Source: Zygnema cylindricum (lineage: Eukaryota > Streptophyta > Zygnematophyceae > Zygnematales > Zygnemataceae). From it: 64,000 bases of DNA. Position 1 is the first letter of the stretch, and every line of letters begins with the position of its first letter. Positions 23,992-36,217 of this stretch are shown here, piece after piece. Location: contig JBBHKE010003361.1 in NCBI GenBank assembly GCA_037447655.1, positions 1-64,000 of the forward strand. Direction: 5' to 3'. A model generated the notes under the pieces. The model saw only the letters and a list, made by a program, of their open reading frames with translations, searched no databases and had not been told where the DNA came from. A program made the position numbers and the translations under genes.

Positions 23992-24609
23992 ATAGTTCAA
24001 AACATAGTTCAAAAGTAGGCGTTTTTATGGTAGGCTTTTCGTCGGCGCCTTTATTGTAAGTTGTGTTATGGGCCTTTCAGGTGATCTTCTTAAATCACTA
24101 CTTTGATCAGCGACCGTCCGATCGTCCGAATCTGACAGTGCAAATAAATGTTTTTGGTCCGAATGTTTTAATTGGTCAAAATTTGGTCTGAATGTTTTAA
24201 TTGGTCCGAATATGTCCGAACACAATATGGGTCTTAAGGTCATATTGTATGTTTTGCATACAATAGACATATTGTATGGGCCTACTTTCACCTACTTTTG
24301 AACTATGGTTCAAAAGTAGGCGTTTTTATGGTAGGCCTTTGGTCGGCGCCTTTATCGTAAGTTGTGTTATGGGCTTTTCATGTGATCTTCTTAGATCGTT
24401 ACTTTTATCAGCAACCGTCCGATTGTCCAAATCTGACAGTGTAAATAAAATATTTTGGACCGAATATTTTAATTAGTCCAATTTTTGTTCCGAATGTTTT
24501 AATTGGTCCGAATAGGTCCGAATACAATATGGGTCTTAAGGTCATATTGTATGTTTGGCATTCAACAGGCATATTGTATAGGCCTACTTTCACCTACTTT
24601 TGAACTATG
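23992..24609. mobile_element. Tandem pair of Mutator-like MITEs
   Basis: Two copies of about 300 bp (about 24007-24306 and 24308-24607) lie head to tail and share the junction GAACTATGGTTCAAAAG. The outer flanks CTTTGAAAC (23983-23991) and CTTTTAAAC (24610-24618) match at 8 of 9 bases. This fits a 9-bp target duplication around the pair as one unit. Terminal repeats are ATAGTTCAAAAGTAGG and its inverse. Non-coding. Confidence 0.75.
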
Positions 24610-24619
24610 CTTTTAAACG

Positions 24620-25054
24620 CTTAACTTTTGTCTTTTAGCGTTCTTTTTTGTTTTCTTTGTTTCGGGATTTTTGGCATTTCATAGCGGAATGTATGGTTTT
24701 CCTTTCGGTTGGATACATAATACTATATATCGCTAATCAAAAAGTGTAGTTTAGTGCGCCCATAATATATGTATGAAATTAACAAAGTGCGTAGGAAGCC
24801 CATATAATGTGCACTTTAAAACCGCAAAAGTCAAAAACATTGTCCCGAAAAGTGAAAAGCACATCAATAGATCCAAAACTGAAAATCTAAATTAATTGGT
24901 TGATTTACTGTGGACTATAGCCTACATTTTTAGGTGTAAAAATGAGTATAAAAATAAAAAATCTGAACCGTAGAAGTATATTTTATTGGACGGACAAATC
25001 AACAAGTTGGCAAATAGCGTGACCTAAGTACTTGTAAGCTATGAGGTTCAACAC
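24620..25054. other. AT-rich spacer
   Basis: No frame, repeat or RNA gene recognised between the Mutator-like pair and the nested MITE cluster. Confidence 0.5.
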
Positions 25055-25056
25055 TA

Positions 25057-26148
25057 CATCGCGAATCGTTATTAGTGTAAACTTTTAAATAGTGTTGAAG
25101 AAAATTTACCGTACTTGATGCTAATTAAGAATTTTATTTAAAAAAAAAAAATGTATTATAATTTCGGCGTTAATGCTAATTTGGGAACAACAAAAATGGA
25201 ATTTTCTCCGTACGATTATATACATTAATATATGTATCCGTACAAAATATAAGAAATCGTACGCTGTCGCGAATTTAAAATATTCGTACATGTCATACTA
25301 ATGTACGTGTCAGACTAATCCCATTTTTTTGAGCGCACGTTCATGTGTGTGCGCGTCTTATTTAATTGTTTTTTTGTAGATTTTCACTTGAAAGGTACAT
25401 TTATGTACGGTATGGCATTGACCGTACACGACACTATTTATATTTTACTGTATTTTCGGGCTTTACGCTATTTTGTATGGTACACCCCTAATCGCTATTA
25501 GCGTAGAAGTTTCTTTAGAGTATATGAATAATTACCGTGGTTTACGCTTATTAAGAATTTGAAAATTTTGAAAAAAAACATACATTATAATTGTTTAATA
25601 ATTATAATTTGGGTCTTTGAAAAAAAAAATGCCGGTCGCAAACATCCTTACACTAATATAGGTAATTGTCCAAAATTTGACAAATCGTACACAAATCGTA
25701 CGTTCACACGGTCGAAACGTGGTTGTTGGACGAATATGTGCGAACGCGATATTTGACAACCCGATTTTATCCCCTTTTTATAGTGCATATTCTCCTGCGT
25801 CCGCGAATACTAAAACTCATTAATTATACTTTTTCACTTAGAAAGGTACAAGTTTGTACGGTCTGACTATGCCCGTACAACACGCTATTTAAAAGATAAC
25901 GTACTTCTGTTTTGTACGGTACTTGGAAAATAACCCTAAATGGCGTACATAAAAAAAATAGAATAAGTTACGCTATTGGAGAAAAAAAAAAGCGGGACGG
26001 AATTAGGGTACACTACGCTAATAGCGATTGGCAGTGTACCTTAATTAACGTCGAGGAAAAATTAAAATCATGTATCCTATTTGAAAAAAAATAAAAAAAT
26101 AATAATAACCCAAATTATAGTTATCGACACTAATAACGATTCGCGTTG
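25057..26148. mobile_element. Composite TA-flanked MITE with a nested copy
   Basis: The outer ends are CATCGCGAATCGTTATTAG and CTAATAACGATTCGCGTTG, inverted and flanked by TA. Inside lies a second complete copy at 25483-26036 with ends CACCCCTAATCGCTATTAG and CTAATAGCGATTGGCAGTG, also TA-flanked. No transposase frame exists. The nesting shows at least two rounds of insertion by the same family. Confidence 0.6.
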
Positions 26149-26155
26149 TACAGTA

Positions 26156-26352
26156 CACCGTGAATCGTTATTAGACTATATAAATTATTAGTGTCAAGTA
26201 TTAATTAGTGTCATTCATTATAATTTAGTGGTAAGAGATGTGGCAGATTATGGTCCACTTCCTTAAACAGTGTAATTTATTCTATTTAAGGTATCAATGT
26301 CAAAATTTTGGGGTGCCGATATAGAGTACATAAGGCTAATAACGATTCGCGG
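26156..26352. mobile_element. TA-flanked MITE
   Basis: Ends CACCGTGAATCGTTATTAG and CTAATAACGATTCGCGG; the last two bases of the right end appear lost. TA on both sides. It lies 5 bp after the composite element and 17 bp before the next copy. Confidence 0.55.
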
Positions 26353-26371
26353 TATACTGTATAGTATAGTA

Positions 26372-26895
26372 CACCGTCAATCGCTATTAGAGTAAAGGAA
26401 TAAATAGCGTAAAAAAAAAATAGTGTTGTTAACACTAAAAAAATATATACTAATTAATCCCTAACTGTAATTTGGGTTGTCCTGAATAATAAATGCCCGC
26501 CCTTTCGATGTCTACAGTAATCTGTGTACCCGTACAAAATCTGACAATTCGTACGCCGTCGCGTTGTTCACACGGTCGACGGACGAACATATGAGAACGT
26601 GATTTTTGTCGACGAGTTTGCGTCTTTTTCTTCCCGTGCACATTCACATGTGTGCGCAATAATTTTAAGTGTCTTTTTATGCCTTTGTAATTAAAAAAGT
26701 ACCATTTCATACGGAGATTCCTGTCTGTACGCCACGCTATTTCCATCGCAGTGTACTTTTCTTATTAACGCTAATTGAAAAAAAAACCTAATTAGAATAA
26801 TGGAAAAAATAAAATTATGGATTGTATTTCGGGTCTTTTTTTTTTTTTAAAGGGCACCGGATTGGCGTTATATACTCTAATAGCGATTGACGGTG
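26372..26895. mobile_element. TA-flanked MITE with best-preserved ends
   Basis: Ends CACCGTCAATCGCTATTAG and CTAATAGCGATTGACGGTG are perfect inverted repeats of 19 bases, flanked by TA. The interior (about 520 bp) is AT-rich with no transposase. This copy looks youngest in the cluster. Confidence 0.7.
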
Positions 26896-26899
26896 TAGT

Positions 26900-27980
26900 A
26901 GACCGGGTTCCAAAAGGCAGTCATACTAAAAGTAAAGACATGTTTACTGGTATGTTACATAACACCCCATCATGTCGTTCCATTAAACAACCATTTATAT
27001 TCTTATTGGTACCATGTAAGCTTGTGATGAGACGTTATATATTGTCAAAGATTTTTCAACCGCAAAATATGAGCTATATTTGTACGGGTGGGCGAGAATT
27101 AAGTGTTGTAAATGTGTACACAAATATTCTATTTGTACGTGCGTAGTATATCATCATTCGAACTTTGTTTTAATGTCCTAAAACCAAAAATCTCTTCCAC
27201 GACGGTCAATGGATGTCAAAGGGAGCATAAAATAATATTTTCCAGCAAAATTTTTCTCGAGGCTTTTGGTGGATTTGCATCCACCTTGAAGGAACGCAGG
27301 TGGCCTATACGACGTGTAAGGTTGTTATCGCGTGCTCATCGAGGATATTTTTATAGCTTTCTAAGTGTACCAAATGTATACATCCTGTGTGTGGCTAGCG
27401 TAGGTGGCTAGTGTAGGTGGCTAGTGTAGGATTGTCGCCACACCTTGATGGTTTGAGCGGTTGCGTCGAGGATTTGAAAAAGCAAAAAAAATGATGATCA
27501 AGGTTTACGCCCCTAAGCTTGGCAAATCTTGACATATCTCTAGTAAAGATGTTCCCAAAAATATATATAGAAAAATTGGTACGTAAAAGTACAAACTAAT
27601 ATGACATTTACTATAAAACATCAACTTTTAACTAATTGAAGTCCACCCTTAATTATACAAAAAAAAATTAACACTACCTCATTGTTTATTTCCACTAAAC
27701 TCTTAAACTCCTCCAATTCCATGATACATTTGAAAAAGAACCAATGCTACCGTTTCGTGAAGAAAGGAAAGAAAGCGCGTTTTTTGTGCACTTTTTGGGT
27801 GTAATATTCATTCAAGCGTCTAACAATTTCGAATCTTGGTCAAGCCATGTTATTTTTTTTGTCGAAGAGGTGGATAATGATACTTTATTAGGTTAAAAAT
27901 TTAATGTTTAAGTAGGTGGACAAGATTTGTTTTTGTATCAATCATGAAGAAGTTATTCCATGTGCGATGTACACGCACAA
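26900..27980. other. Spacer with a 13-bp triplicate
   Basis: No gene is recognised. At about 27392-27431 the unit GGCTAGTGTAGGT occurs three times in tandem, the first copy with one change. Confidence 0.5.
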
Positions 27981-29006
27981 TGTAGAAATAAGTGGTTTTT
28001 GTTAGGTATTTTATAGGTCTCAGTTGTGTAATATAAAAACAGGGAAGCAACAAAGGCAGCCCGCCTCTTACTCCTCTTTTAAGTCCCTATACTTGTCAAA
28101 ATCACTAAAGACTGGAGAGGGAGTAAGAGGCATGGCTGTATATGCTGACCGAGGACAAAAAAAAGAGCATCCCAGGTAAGATTTACCAAAAAGGCTAGAC
28201 AAACCCAGGATTTGATCTTGGTATTGACCATCAGAGTAGCTAGTAGCCGTTAGCATTTTCCTATAGTCAAGGAACTGTGCTGAGATTTATAGGGTGTGAT
28301 AGCTATTTAAAGATGTACTTGTAGAGAATTTCATTTAACTGAGAGAGCAAAATTCAGAGCATAGACATAGTTGTGCACATAGTGCTAACTGAGGTACAGG
28401 ACGAAACAAATGTTTCAAACATTTGTTACGACAACTAATATTATTAGCCGGTTTAGATAGAATGACCGTAATGCGAGCCGACATCACGGAATGGTCACTT
28501 TGGCGATTTTTGGCCATAGCCACACAAAGTGACAAGTGGCGTTGTCTTATTGATTTGCGGCATCTCGAATAGCATCAAAAAAATTCAGGTTGGGATAGGC
28601 ATCAAGTTCTTCACCATGCTTAAAGTGGCCGTATAAGAAATACTCAGACACCAATACCATTTTGTAATGAATAATTATTTGATTGGTGCCGTATTTTAGT
28701 AGAATGGGATTTCGAGAGGGATTTAGGACTTAGACAAATATTAGGTAGCCACCTCTCTCTCAAAGTGCATGTGTTTAAAATGTCATCTTTGACCATCTTT
28801 AACTAATTGCTCAGAGGAGTAAATTGCTTAGTTTTTTTTTTCTAGCAGACTTAGAGGATCCTTGCATTTACTGGGGTGAAGTTTGTTCTATTTATTCTTT
28901 GTTTGTTTGGTTGTCACGCTTGATCAAACTCAAGTGGGTTAGGGCTATCCTATGCGCTTCGTGTGAGCTGCTTATTCTCAAGTCCTATAGAGATCTCAAA
29001 GTTGCA
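27981..29006 (+). repeat. 5' LTR of copia element E
   Basis: It begins TGTAGAAATAAG and ends GTTGCA directly against the primer-binding site at 29007. It aligns along its length with the reverse complement of the element A LTR (compare the segment with AAGTGACCATTCCG), so E is a plus-strand element of the A/C lineage. It is strongly diverged, hence old. E has no matching 3' LTR in the window. Confidence 0.75.
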
Positions 29007-29021
29007 GGTTATGGGCCCACC
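29007..29021 (+). promoter_or_regulatory. Primer-binding site of element E (half initiator tRNA)
   Basis: GGTTATGGGCCCACC abuts the LTR with no spacer. It is complementary to the anticodon arm of plant initiator tRNA-Met (GGUGGGCCCAUAACC, recalled sequence), not to the tRNA 3' end. The ATG at 29011-29013 is also the gag start (MGPPCRVP). Confidence 0.7.
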
Positions 29022-31257
29022 CTGTAGGGTGCCCATCTTTCACAAAACATGCTTTACATAGTAGGAAAGTATGGCGATATAACATCTGTGCGAGAAAAGG
29101 TTTTGGGGGATAGTGAGTGGATGATTGAGGCATCTATCTTGTGTGGACATTCCTAAAGGGTTTGGAGGGAGCACATTTACTAAGAAAGTAGATCTTGCTC
29201 CACTGGAGGAGAGAGAGGACGGAGGAAGTATTCTGATTGACAAAGCAAAGGAAATGGATAGAATCACCGCAATATCAACACCTATAGCAACTGTTTTGGC
29301 ATTCATGTCACCTGTTCCGAGGAACGAGGTAAGTGATATTGATACTAGGGACTATAATAACATAGGGGAAAAACTCTTCATACCTCGTCAACTCACCTAA
29401 CGACTTGCATCTCCTCACTTGCAAGTAGAAAAGGCATCCGATTTATAAGTAGCACTCCTAGATGTGTACTGAATTGGTATGATTTAACATTAAGAGCTAG
29501 TAGAATATAAAAGAGATGCATATGAATACAAAGGAGGGAAAATGTTAGATTTTTGAAATGAGCTTGCCACACTTTTTATAGTCCTAGAGAGTGTTGGACA
29601 TGAAGAAACTGAAAAAATGAAAGTTAAGTGTTTACTTATGAAGTTACTAGATGACTATGAGAATATAGTTAACCATGTACAAGATCTAGCGAACTTCAAG
29701 TGGACACAGAATTTTGCGGTATGGATGATTCTCGTCCGAGAGAATACGATCAAGATCTGAAGAGGAGGAAAGACGGGACAAGCCTTGGCAGCCAAAACCG
29801 ATTGGAGGAAGTAGGACCCAATGAAACCTATTTGAAAACTATGAAGGTGGGGGACAAAAAAATCATTCGGTGAGTCCGCACCGAGGGTTACAAAGGGGCT
29901 TTGTGACTTTTTTAAGAAACCAGGGCATTATATGGCGGAGTGCTCTAAGCTAACTAAACTTCGGTTAAAGAAAGGGCAGATTGGTGAAACTGCGAAAAAA
30001 AACAAAAGGCTTATGTAACACAAATACAAGAGGAGGAATTGGAGGACGATGAGTTTTTGTTGGATGAGGGGATGGAGGTGAAGAATGAGGTCAAAATTCC
30101 ACAAAAACAAAAATGTGCATTCGGAGGATTGATTGGTGAAGCACGTTGGATTGTGGATCTAGGTGGTTCAATGCACATGTGCAAGGATAAACATATGTTT
30201 ACAAAAATGAGAAAGATATTACCCAAAAGATAGAGTAGGGGGATAGGAGGGTAGTCACTAGTAATTTGGTAGGATCGGTAGATCTGAAACTATTGCTGGA
30301 AAGAAAGACATCCATAGTTACATTCTCTGATGTGTTATTTATTCTTGAGTTGAAATAAATCTCAACACAACATCTATGTTAGATTATAAGGGTTTTGAAA
30401 ATAACATTGGGACTGGAATCTTTACTGCCAACTTTGAGGATGAAGTTTATTTCACTCTTGAAAAGGTAGCAAAAGAATGTTTCGGGTGATTTGAAGCTAT
30501 GAGAAAATTAAAATTTATTATGTTGGTGCTTATTATATTATGATATGGCATAAAAAACTTGGACATGTGCATTTAAACATGTTAAAATAAAATAAAAAGA
30601 TGGGAGCACTGGAAGGAATCCAGTTTGGGGAAAGTGAGAAACTAAGTGACTATAGTGGGTGTACTCAAGGTAAGTCCCAAATGTTCCCTTTTCCTTATAA
30701 AAGAGAAAAATACCTAGATCTGGTACGTATAGACATCTGGTGATCGGCAAAATCTTCTTCATGTGGAGGTAAGAGGTTTATGATGACCATTACTGATGAT
30801 TAGTCTCGGTATTCAATAATGTATTTTTTGAAAAATAAATTAGAGGCTCCAAAATATTTTGAGGAGTACAAGTCTTGGAGTGAGAAACTCCATGAAACCT
30901 CAATGAAGAGAGTGAGGACTGATAATGGTGGAGAATATACCTTTTACCAATTTGAGGATTTCTTAAGAGAAAGAGTAAAACAACAAAAGACAGTCATTGA
31001 AAATCTTGAACAAAAAGGTGTAGCCGAGAGATTGAATAGAACATTAAATGAGATTGTGAAGAGTATAAGAAGATAGGAAAAAGGTAATAGGCTGATGCAA
31101 TAATTTGTGCAAACTACCTCAAAAATAAAGTTCTTACCTCGAGAGTTAAATGACAAACACTATATGAAAGAGGGACTGGCCGAAAACCAGATGTATCACA
31201 CTTATAAGTTTTCACCAGTCAAGTATTTCGTCTAAGTACAGATCGGTCCAATTGGAA
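29011..31257 (+). pseudogene. Element E gag-protease-integrase remnant
   Basis: This is a decayed copia internal region read in broken frames. A gag start (MGPPCRVP) lies at 29011. A degenerate zinc knuckle is near 29894-29947 (GHYMAEC visible, second Cys lost). A protease-like block near 30148-30183 reads WIVDLGGSMHMC, where Gly replaces the expected Ser after Asp-Leu/Ser. An integrase core at 30819-31076 retains TDNGGEY and NRTLNE. The coding sequence stops at SNWKLD, where element B is inserted, and resumes at 48064. Many stops and frameshifts make it non-functional. Confidence 0.75.
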
Positions 31258-31262
31258 GTTAG
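31258..31262. repeat. Target-site duplication of element B (left)
   Basis: GTTAG at 31258-31262 is repeated exactly at 48059-48063, immediately outside the two LTRs of B. It falls inside E's integrase-domain coding (NWKLD). Confidence 0.8.
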
Positions 31263-32125
31263 ATTTGTTCTACGACCACCGGTGTAGGTGGAGGGGCAGC
31301 AGTAGTAGTAGAAGTAGACATGATACACTCTCAGAAGCTATCAAGAATCCTACGAAACATCTGTTTTCAAGAGCTCACCAATTCAAGCAAAAGCATCCAA
31401 ACCTCACAAAACTATATCAGAATATAGAGTAGCATAAAAACTGACTATTTCCAAAGTTTCAACACAATTGACCTGAGAACACTCAAGATATAATACTCAG
31501 AAGTTTCCCAAAAATTGTTTGCAGTTTTACTACTTGGAAGTCTGGATACATAAAATGTTATAAGTCCTAAGTCTTATACTCTTGGCGTTGTACCGCCGAT
31601 ACAAGTGTACATCAAAGGTACGTCCAAAATCAACCCATCTACTGAGATCTACGTGTTCCTAATCTTGTTAATCCAATCTATCATTGTATAGTCAATATTA
31701 CTCAGAATGTATATTAAGTGATTGTACAAATTTTTGTAAGGTAAGTCACTTGTGATATTCCTATGAATCTCGTCCGTTGACTCAATTCATATAGATCGCA
31801 GTTGCGTTGTCCCATACGGAATCACATTTATATCATCCCCGGCTGCGGTGTCCCGTACCGAATCATATCCAAAAGATCAATAGTTGCGTTGTATGTACGG
31901 ATCATATCCAAAGTAACCGCAACTACGTTGTCCTATATGTGTCGCAGCTCCGTTGCTGCGCTGCTTTGTCTGCATAGCAGCTGCGCTGCTGCGGTGCTCT
32001 GTATGCATAACAGCTGCGTTGACTTGTACTATACTCAAGTGATGACGCATATCATTAAACTACAAATCACTACCTTTCTACCGTTCTACTAATATACCGA
32101 GACTTAAAGCTTCCCAAAATCAACA
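31263..32125 (-). repeat. 3' LTR of element B
   Basis: An 863-bp repeat of 47189-48058 that ends AATCAACA. The outer two bases read AT instead of TG. It is rich in GCTGCG/GCAGC words. The next bases inward on the plus strand, CTCTTC, correspond to a short polypurine tract (GAAGAG) on the element's strand. Confidence 0.8.
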
Positions 32126-33999
32126 CTCTTCTAAAGCTTTAGACTCAGTGCATCAGCGCAGCTGCGATGTTGCACATAATGCATCATGGCAGCATAGCAG
32201 CGCAGCCATAGCTGCTCAACATAACAATGCAGCCATAGCAGCGCAACATGGCAGTGTAGCAAACCAACTAATCACCTGGGTCCACTACATCCTAATTTTG
32301 GGCTATCGCAGCATGGCAAGATCGCAGTGGAGCTACTCACCTATTCTTCCAATCCTGCAGCATTCCTACAATAGTTTAGTTTGGGAGCAGGAATAGCTTT
32401 AGTAAGCATATCAGCAGCCATTGTTGCATCTGGCAGATAGCATAATTTGATCACCTTAGAGAACACTTTTTCTCTTTCAAAGTATAATCATACATCCATG
32501 TGCTTACTCTTGAAGTGGTGACTCGGGTTAGAGGCAATGGCAATGGCAGCATGGTTATCACACCAAATCACCTGTGGCCCAACATACATGTATCCTAGTT
32601 CTTCTATCATGGATTTTACCCATAAGAGTTCTTTGAGGGTCAAGCTTGCTGCCATATATTCTGACTCCATTGTTGACTGCCCTGTAACCTTTTCAAGTTT
32701 ACTGATGCAGCAGCACGTTCCGTTCACAATTTGCAAAACGAATCACGTGGTGGATTTTCGGCTTAGCATGTCACCATAGCTTGCATCACTCCACGTTTGC
32801 AGCTTCACTTCTCCTTCGCCTAGCGTGAGTTTGAGGTCTTTTGTTCTTGCTAAATATCTTAAGACTCTCTTTGCTGCATCAAAATCAGATTTTCTTGGAT
32901 TCTCTAGACTCTTGCTCAGTATCTCGACTGCTACAGCAATGTGAAGACGGGTACAGTTCATGAAATATATTAAGCTTCCTACTATTTGTCTGTAAGGTAT
33001 TTGTATCATAGAATCATTCTCCCCTGAATCTTAATACTCGCTAACAATGACACCTAGTTTTGTCTCTTCTCCCTCTATCTTCTGCCAAAATTCCATTAGC
33101 GTTAGACATCCTTTTGCCCTCTTGCATTCCATACTCATCTAACATGTTTCCAATAGCCTATTTTTGAGTCAATTTTATTACTTTCTTATTTTTGTCCCTC
33201 TCTACATGGATTCCCATAATATACTTTGCCTCACCGAGGTCTTTCATCTCGAACCATGAGTTCAGAGCAGTTTTGATTTTGTTAATTTCAGCCATTGATT
33301 TGCTAATTAATAGTAAATCATCTACATACACCGCTATATACACTATCCCATTTTCACCCTTTTGGACGTAGACAGAGTGATCAGAACTTATCCTTTGAAA
33401 TCCTAGACTGGTCAAAAATTCATAAAGCTTTAGATTCCATTCCCTAGGAGATTATTTTAGGCTGTACAAAGGCCGTCTTTACATCCATCTGATGAATTTC
33501 GATATCTTCTATAGCAGCTAGAGACAGCAAAATCCTAACTGTGGGAAATCTTACAACCTAAGAAAATGTTTCTTCAAAATCTATTCCAACCTTTTGATTA
33601 TACCCCTTTGCCACAAGTCTGGCCTTATAGCGTTCAATGGTGTTATCGGGATTTAACTTCACCTTGAATACCCATTTGCTGACGATAGCCTTTCGGTCTG
33701 GAGGAAGTTCCACAAGCTCCCATGTTTCGGCTTATATGATCGAGTTCATTTCATCGTTTGCTGCCTCGATCTAGTGATTCCGCTCTAGTGATGAGAAGGC
33801 CTCTTGGATGGTCAAGGGCTCCGTTGAGCCTACCGAGTAGACAAAGTGAGAGCTTGCTTGCATACGGCTGCTAATTTTCTTCCCTCGGAAATTTGGAGGC
33901 TGAGATCGTCGGATGCCGCGCATTGCGCTGAATGCGCTAATTGCGCTGGTTGCTATCTGTGTGTATTGAGTGCTAGTGGTCCGGTTGGAACTGAATTGC
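32126..33999 (-). pseudogene. Element B reverse transcriptase and RNase H, broken
   Basis: Minus-strand fragments in several frames. RT lies at 33158-33415 with the YVDD catalytic motif (IAVYVDDLLLISKS). The RT-RNase H connection is at 32743-33009 (RYLARTKDLKLTL, TWSDASYGD). RNase H is at 32488-32736 (MESEYMAASL, WCDNHAAIAIA, HHFKSKHMDV). Stops and frameshifts separate the pieces. Downstream of RNase H, 32140-32310 is rich in GCAGC words. The upstream part of pol is beyond the inserted element A. Confidence 0.85.
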
Positions 34000-34004
34000 A
34001 TGGG

Positions 34005-35005
34005 TGCAATTCTGTGTCCTCCATTGGACTACAGAATACAGGAAGCCTCTAGATAGTATTTAACTAACCCACTTTAAGCCACGACCACTTCTGCCCAAGA
34101 AGGCAAACTGACAATTTGACTGCACCCTTGTGTAGCCTGGACTCCCCTGAGTCCGTAGAAAAAAGAATCACTGAAAACGGCCAACCAGGCGATAAGTTAT
34201 GAGCCGGCAAAAATGCCAATTTATACAAAGCTCTCTTAGAGAGAGGTGTCTATCTACCAAATATTTCCTAAGTCCTAAATCCCTCTCACAACCCGTATCT
34301 ACTAAAGTACGAACCAATCGTATTACTGTAAAGTACAGAAAGGTACTATGGCCGATGTACTTTCTGTACGGCCGGTGTACGACAAGGCTCTTGAGTGGAC
34401 GCGTGTCATTTTTCCACTTGTCCGTATTTCCTCTGGAATTCCCGTGACCGAATGTTATCCTTCCACGCGGCGCCACGTCATGCCACGTTCATAAAATCCA
34501 AAGTGACCATTCCGCGATCTCGGCGACAACGTGCGCCGTCGGATTAAATCCGACATTAAATGTCGACCGTTCAAAGTGTCTTTTTCATTTGTTTCGTGCG
34601 AAATGACGTTCGCACTAAACCTTAACAAGTTCTATGTTCGTTTCGTTTCATATTCCAGTTAAATCATTTCGGTACTATACAACAGTTTATATATGAATGA
34701 AACCCTATAGTATCTAACGGACTTCTACGACAGACTAGTTAGAGCTAACGGCTACGCCGCGCTCTACCGGTCGGGGGTTCGAGTCCTGCCGGACTCAACC
34801 TTTTGTTGAGAGTGACGTAAGTCACTCTTTAGTCCTTCCTATGGAGCTGAGGCAGCCATGGCTCCATCGCTCTCTCTCTCCTTCATTGACTAAAACAAGT
34901 ATGGGGGAGAGAGAGAAGAGATGGAGGCAGGCTGCCATCATTTCTTATATATGTTTCCGCTAATTTATTTTAAACTAGAAAATACAAAAACTACTTATTT
35001 CAACA
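34005..35005 (-). repeat. 3' LTR of element A
   Basis: Near-identical to 39347-40346. On the plus strand it begins TGCAATTCTGTG (one extra base versus the other copy) and ends ATTTCAACA. It is followed inward by CTCCCCTTATTTTC, the polypurine tract seen from the opposite strand. It contains a perfect hairpin GAGTGAC-GTAA-GTCACTC near 34809 and a tRNA-like box pair at 34744-34786. Confidence 0.9.
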
Positions 35006-35018
35006 CTCCCCTTATTTT

Positions 35019-35819
35019 CTAGTCTATTTTTAATTTTTCTTTTAATCCACATTTTTCCCTGCAGTATTTTAATTTCGGCGAGGGTACAGGTTTGGTCATC
35101 ATGTCCGCTACCATTTCCTCATCAGATCTATATACAAGATTCACTATTTTATTCTCAACTTTTTCTCTTACAAAACTTAATCTTATGTCCATATGTTTAG
35201 CCTTAAAATGATGTTTTGGATTTGCTGCAATTGCTATGGCCGCTTGATTATCACAAAACACTTCATGCACTCCCTCCTTCATATACCCAAGTTCTTGCAG
35301 CAAGGACTTGACCCACATCAACTCTTTCACAGCAGAACAAGAGGCCATGTACTCAGCCTCCATGGTGGACTGTGCAACCACCTTTTGTTGCTTACTGCTC
35401 CAACAGCATGCACCTTCCCCAACATACAACACATACCCAGAAGTGCATCGTCTCATAGGTGCGTCCCCATAACTGGCATCACTCCAAGTAGTGATGTCAG
35501 TGTGCTCCCCTCCCAAATGCAACCATAACTCTCTGGTTCCAACCAGATATCTCATGACTCTCTTGGCTGCCTCCCAATCCCTCTTCCTAGGATCATTCAG
35601 ACTCCTACTGAGTACTCCAACTGCTGCCGCTATGTCCGGCCTGGTACAATTCATAAAATAGATTAAACTTCCTACGACCTGTCTATAAGGGATAGTCTTC
35701 ATAAACTCTCTCTCTTCAATACTCATTTGATCATCTAAGATAATTACTCCTCCTTCTACACTCCCATCACTTACTTTTTTCAAGTCCATGGGAGTGGTAC
35801 AACTGTTAGCATTTTCCAC
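35019..35819 (-). CDS. Element A RT thumb and RNase H region
   Basis: A 266-codon open frame that carries the copia RT-RNase H connection and RNase H: YLVGTRELWLHLGGEH, TWSDASYGDAP, STMEAEYMA, FCDNQAAIAIAANP, HHFKAKHMDIR. It ends with the usual post-RNase H tail before the polypurine tract. It overlaps the preceding RT frame, from which it is separated by a frameshift near 35800, so it is not an independent gene. Confidence 0.85.
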   Translation of the reverse strand: MENANSCTTPMDLKKVSDGSVEGGVIILDDQMSIEEREFMKTIPYRQVVGSLIYFMNCTRPDIAAAVGVLSRSLNDPRKRDWEAAKRVMRYLVGTRELWLHLGGEHTDITTWSDASYGDAPMRRCTSGYVLYVGEGACCWSSKQQKVVAQSTMEAEYMASCSAVKELMWVKSLLQELGYMKEGVHEVFCDNQAAIAIAANPKHHFKAKHMDIRLSFVREKVENKIVNLVYRSDEEMVADMMTKPVPSPKLKYCREKCGLKEKLKID

Positions 35820-36205
35820 TGGAATTTCTCAAGCATATTACCAATTGCCTCTTTTTGAGTAAGTCTGATAATCTTCTTCCCCCTATCTCTCTCCATCTGA
35901 ATCCCCAAAATATATTTTGCCTCCCCTAAATCCTTCATATCAAATCTGCTTCTAAGATCTGTTTTTAACTTATTGATCTTTTCCAAGGATTTACTCAACA
36001 CAAGCAGATCATCCACATAAATTGCAATAAAAATGACACCATTCTCATCTTCAAACATATAGATAGAATGGTCAAAGCTGATATGGATATATCCCAGACT
36101 GGTAAGAAACTCATCTAGTTTCTTTTTCCACTGTCGAGGAGCCTGCTTTAGTCCATATAAGGACTTTATGAGCCTACAGACTTTGCTCTCTTCTCCTTCC
36201 TCCAC
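35780..36205 (-). pseudogene. Element A reverse transcriptase core
   Basis: 141 codons with LIKSLYGLKQAPRQW, the catalytic IAIYVDDLLVLSKS and MKDLGEAKYILGI. One in-frame stop (near 36215, between FMR and PEGF) separates it from the upstream pol frame, and a frameshift near 35800 separates it from RNase H. Both look like single mutations in a once continuous polyprotein. Confidence 0.85.
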
Positions 36206-36217
36206 GAACCCCTCGGG

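Noticed and set aside
31263-32125. Interpretation of 31263-32125 as a truncated second element
   Set aside because: It first looked like an LTR followed by gag. The exact GTTAG duplication and LTR ends show it is simply B's 3' LTR.
34736-34800. A functional nuclear tRNA gene in the LTR
   Set aside because: The A- and B-box-like words are present, but I could not fold a complete cloverleaf with a proper acceptor stem and anticodon. It is kept only as a tRNA-like module.
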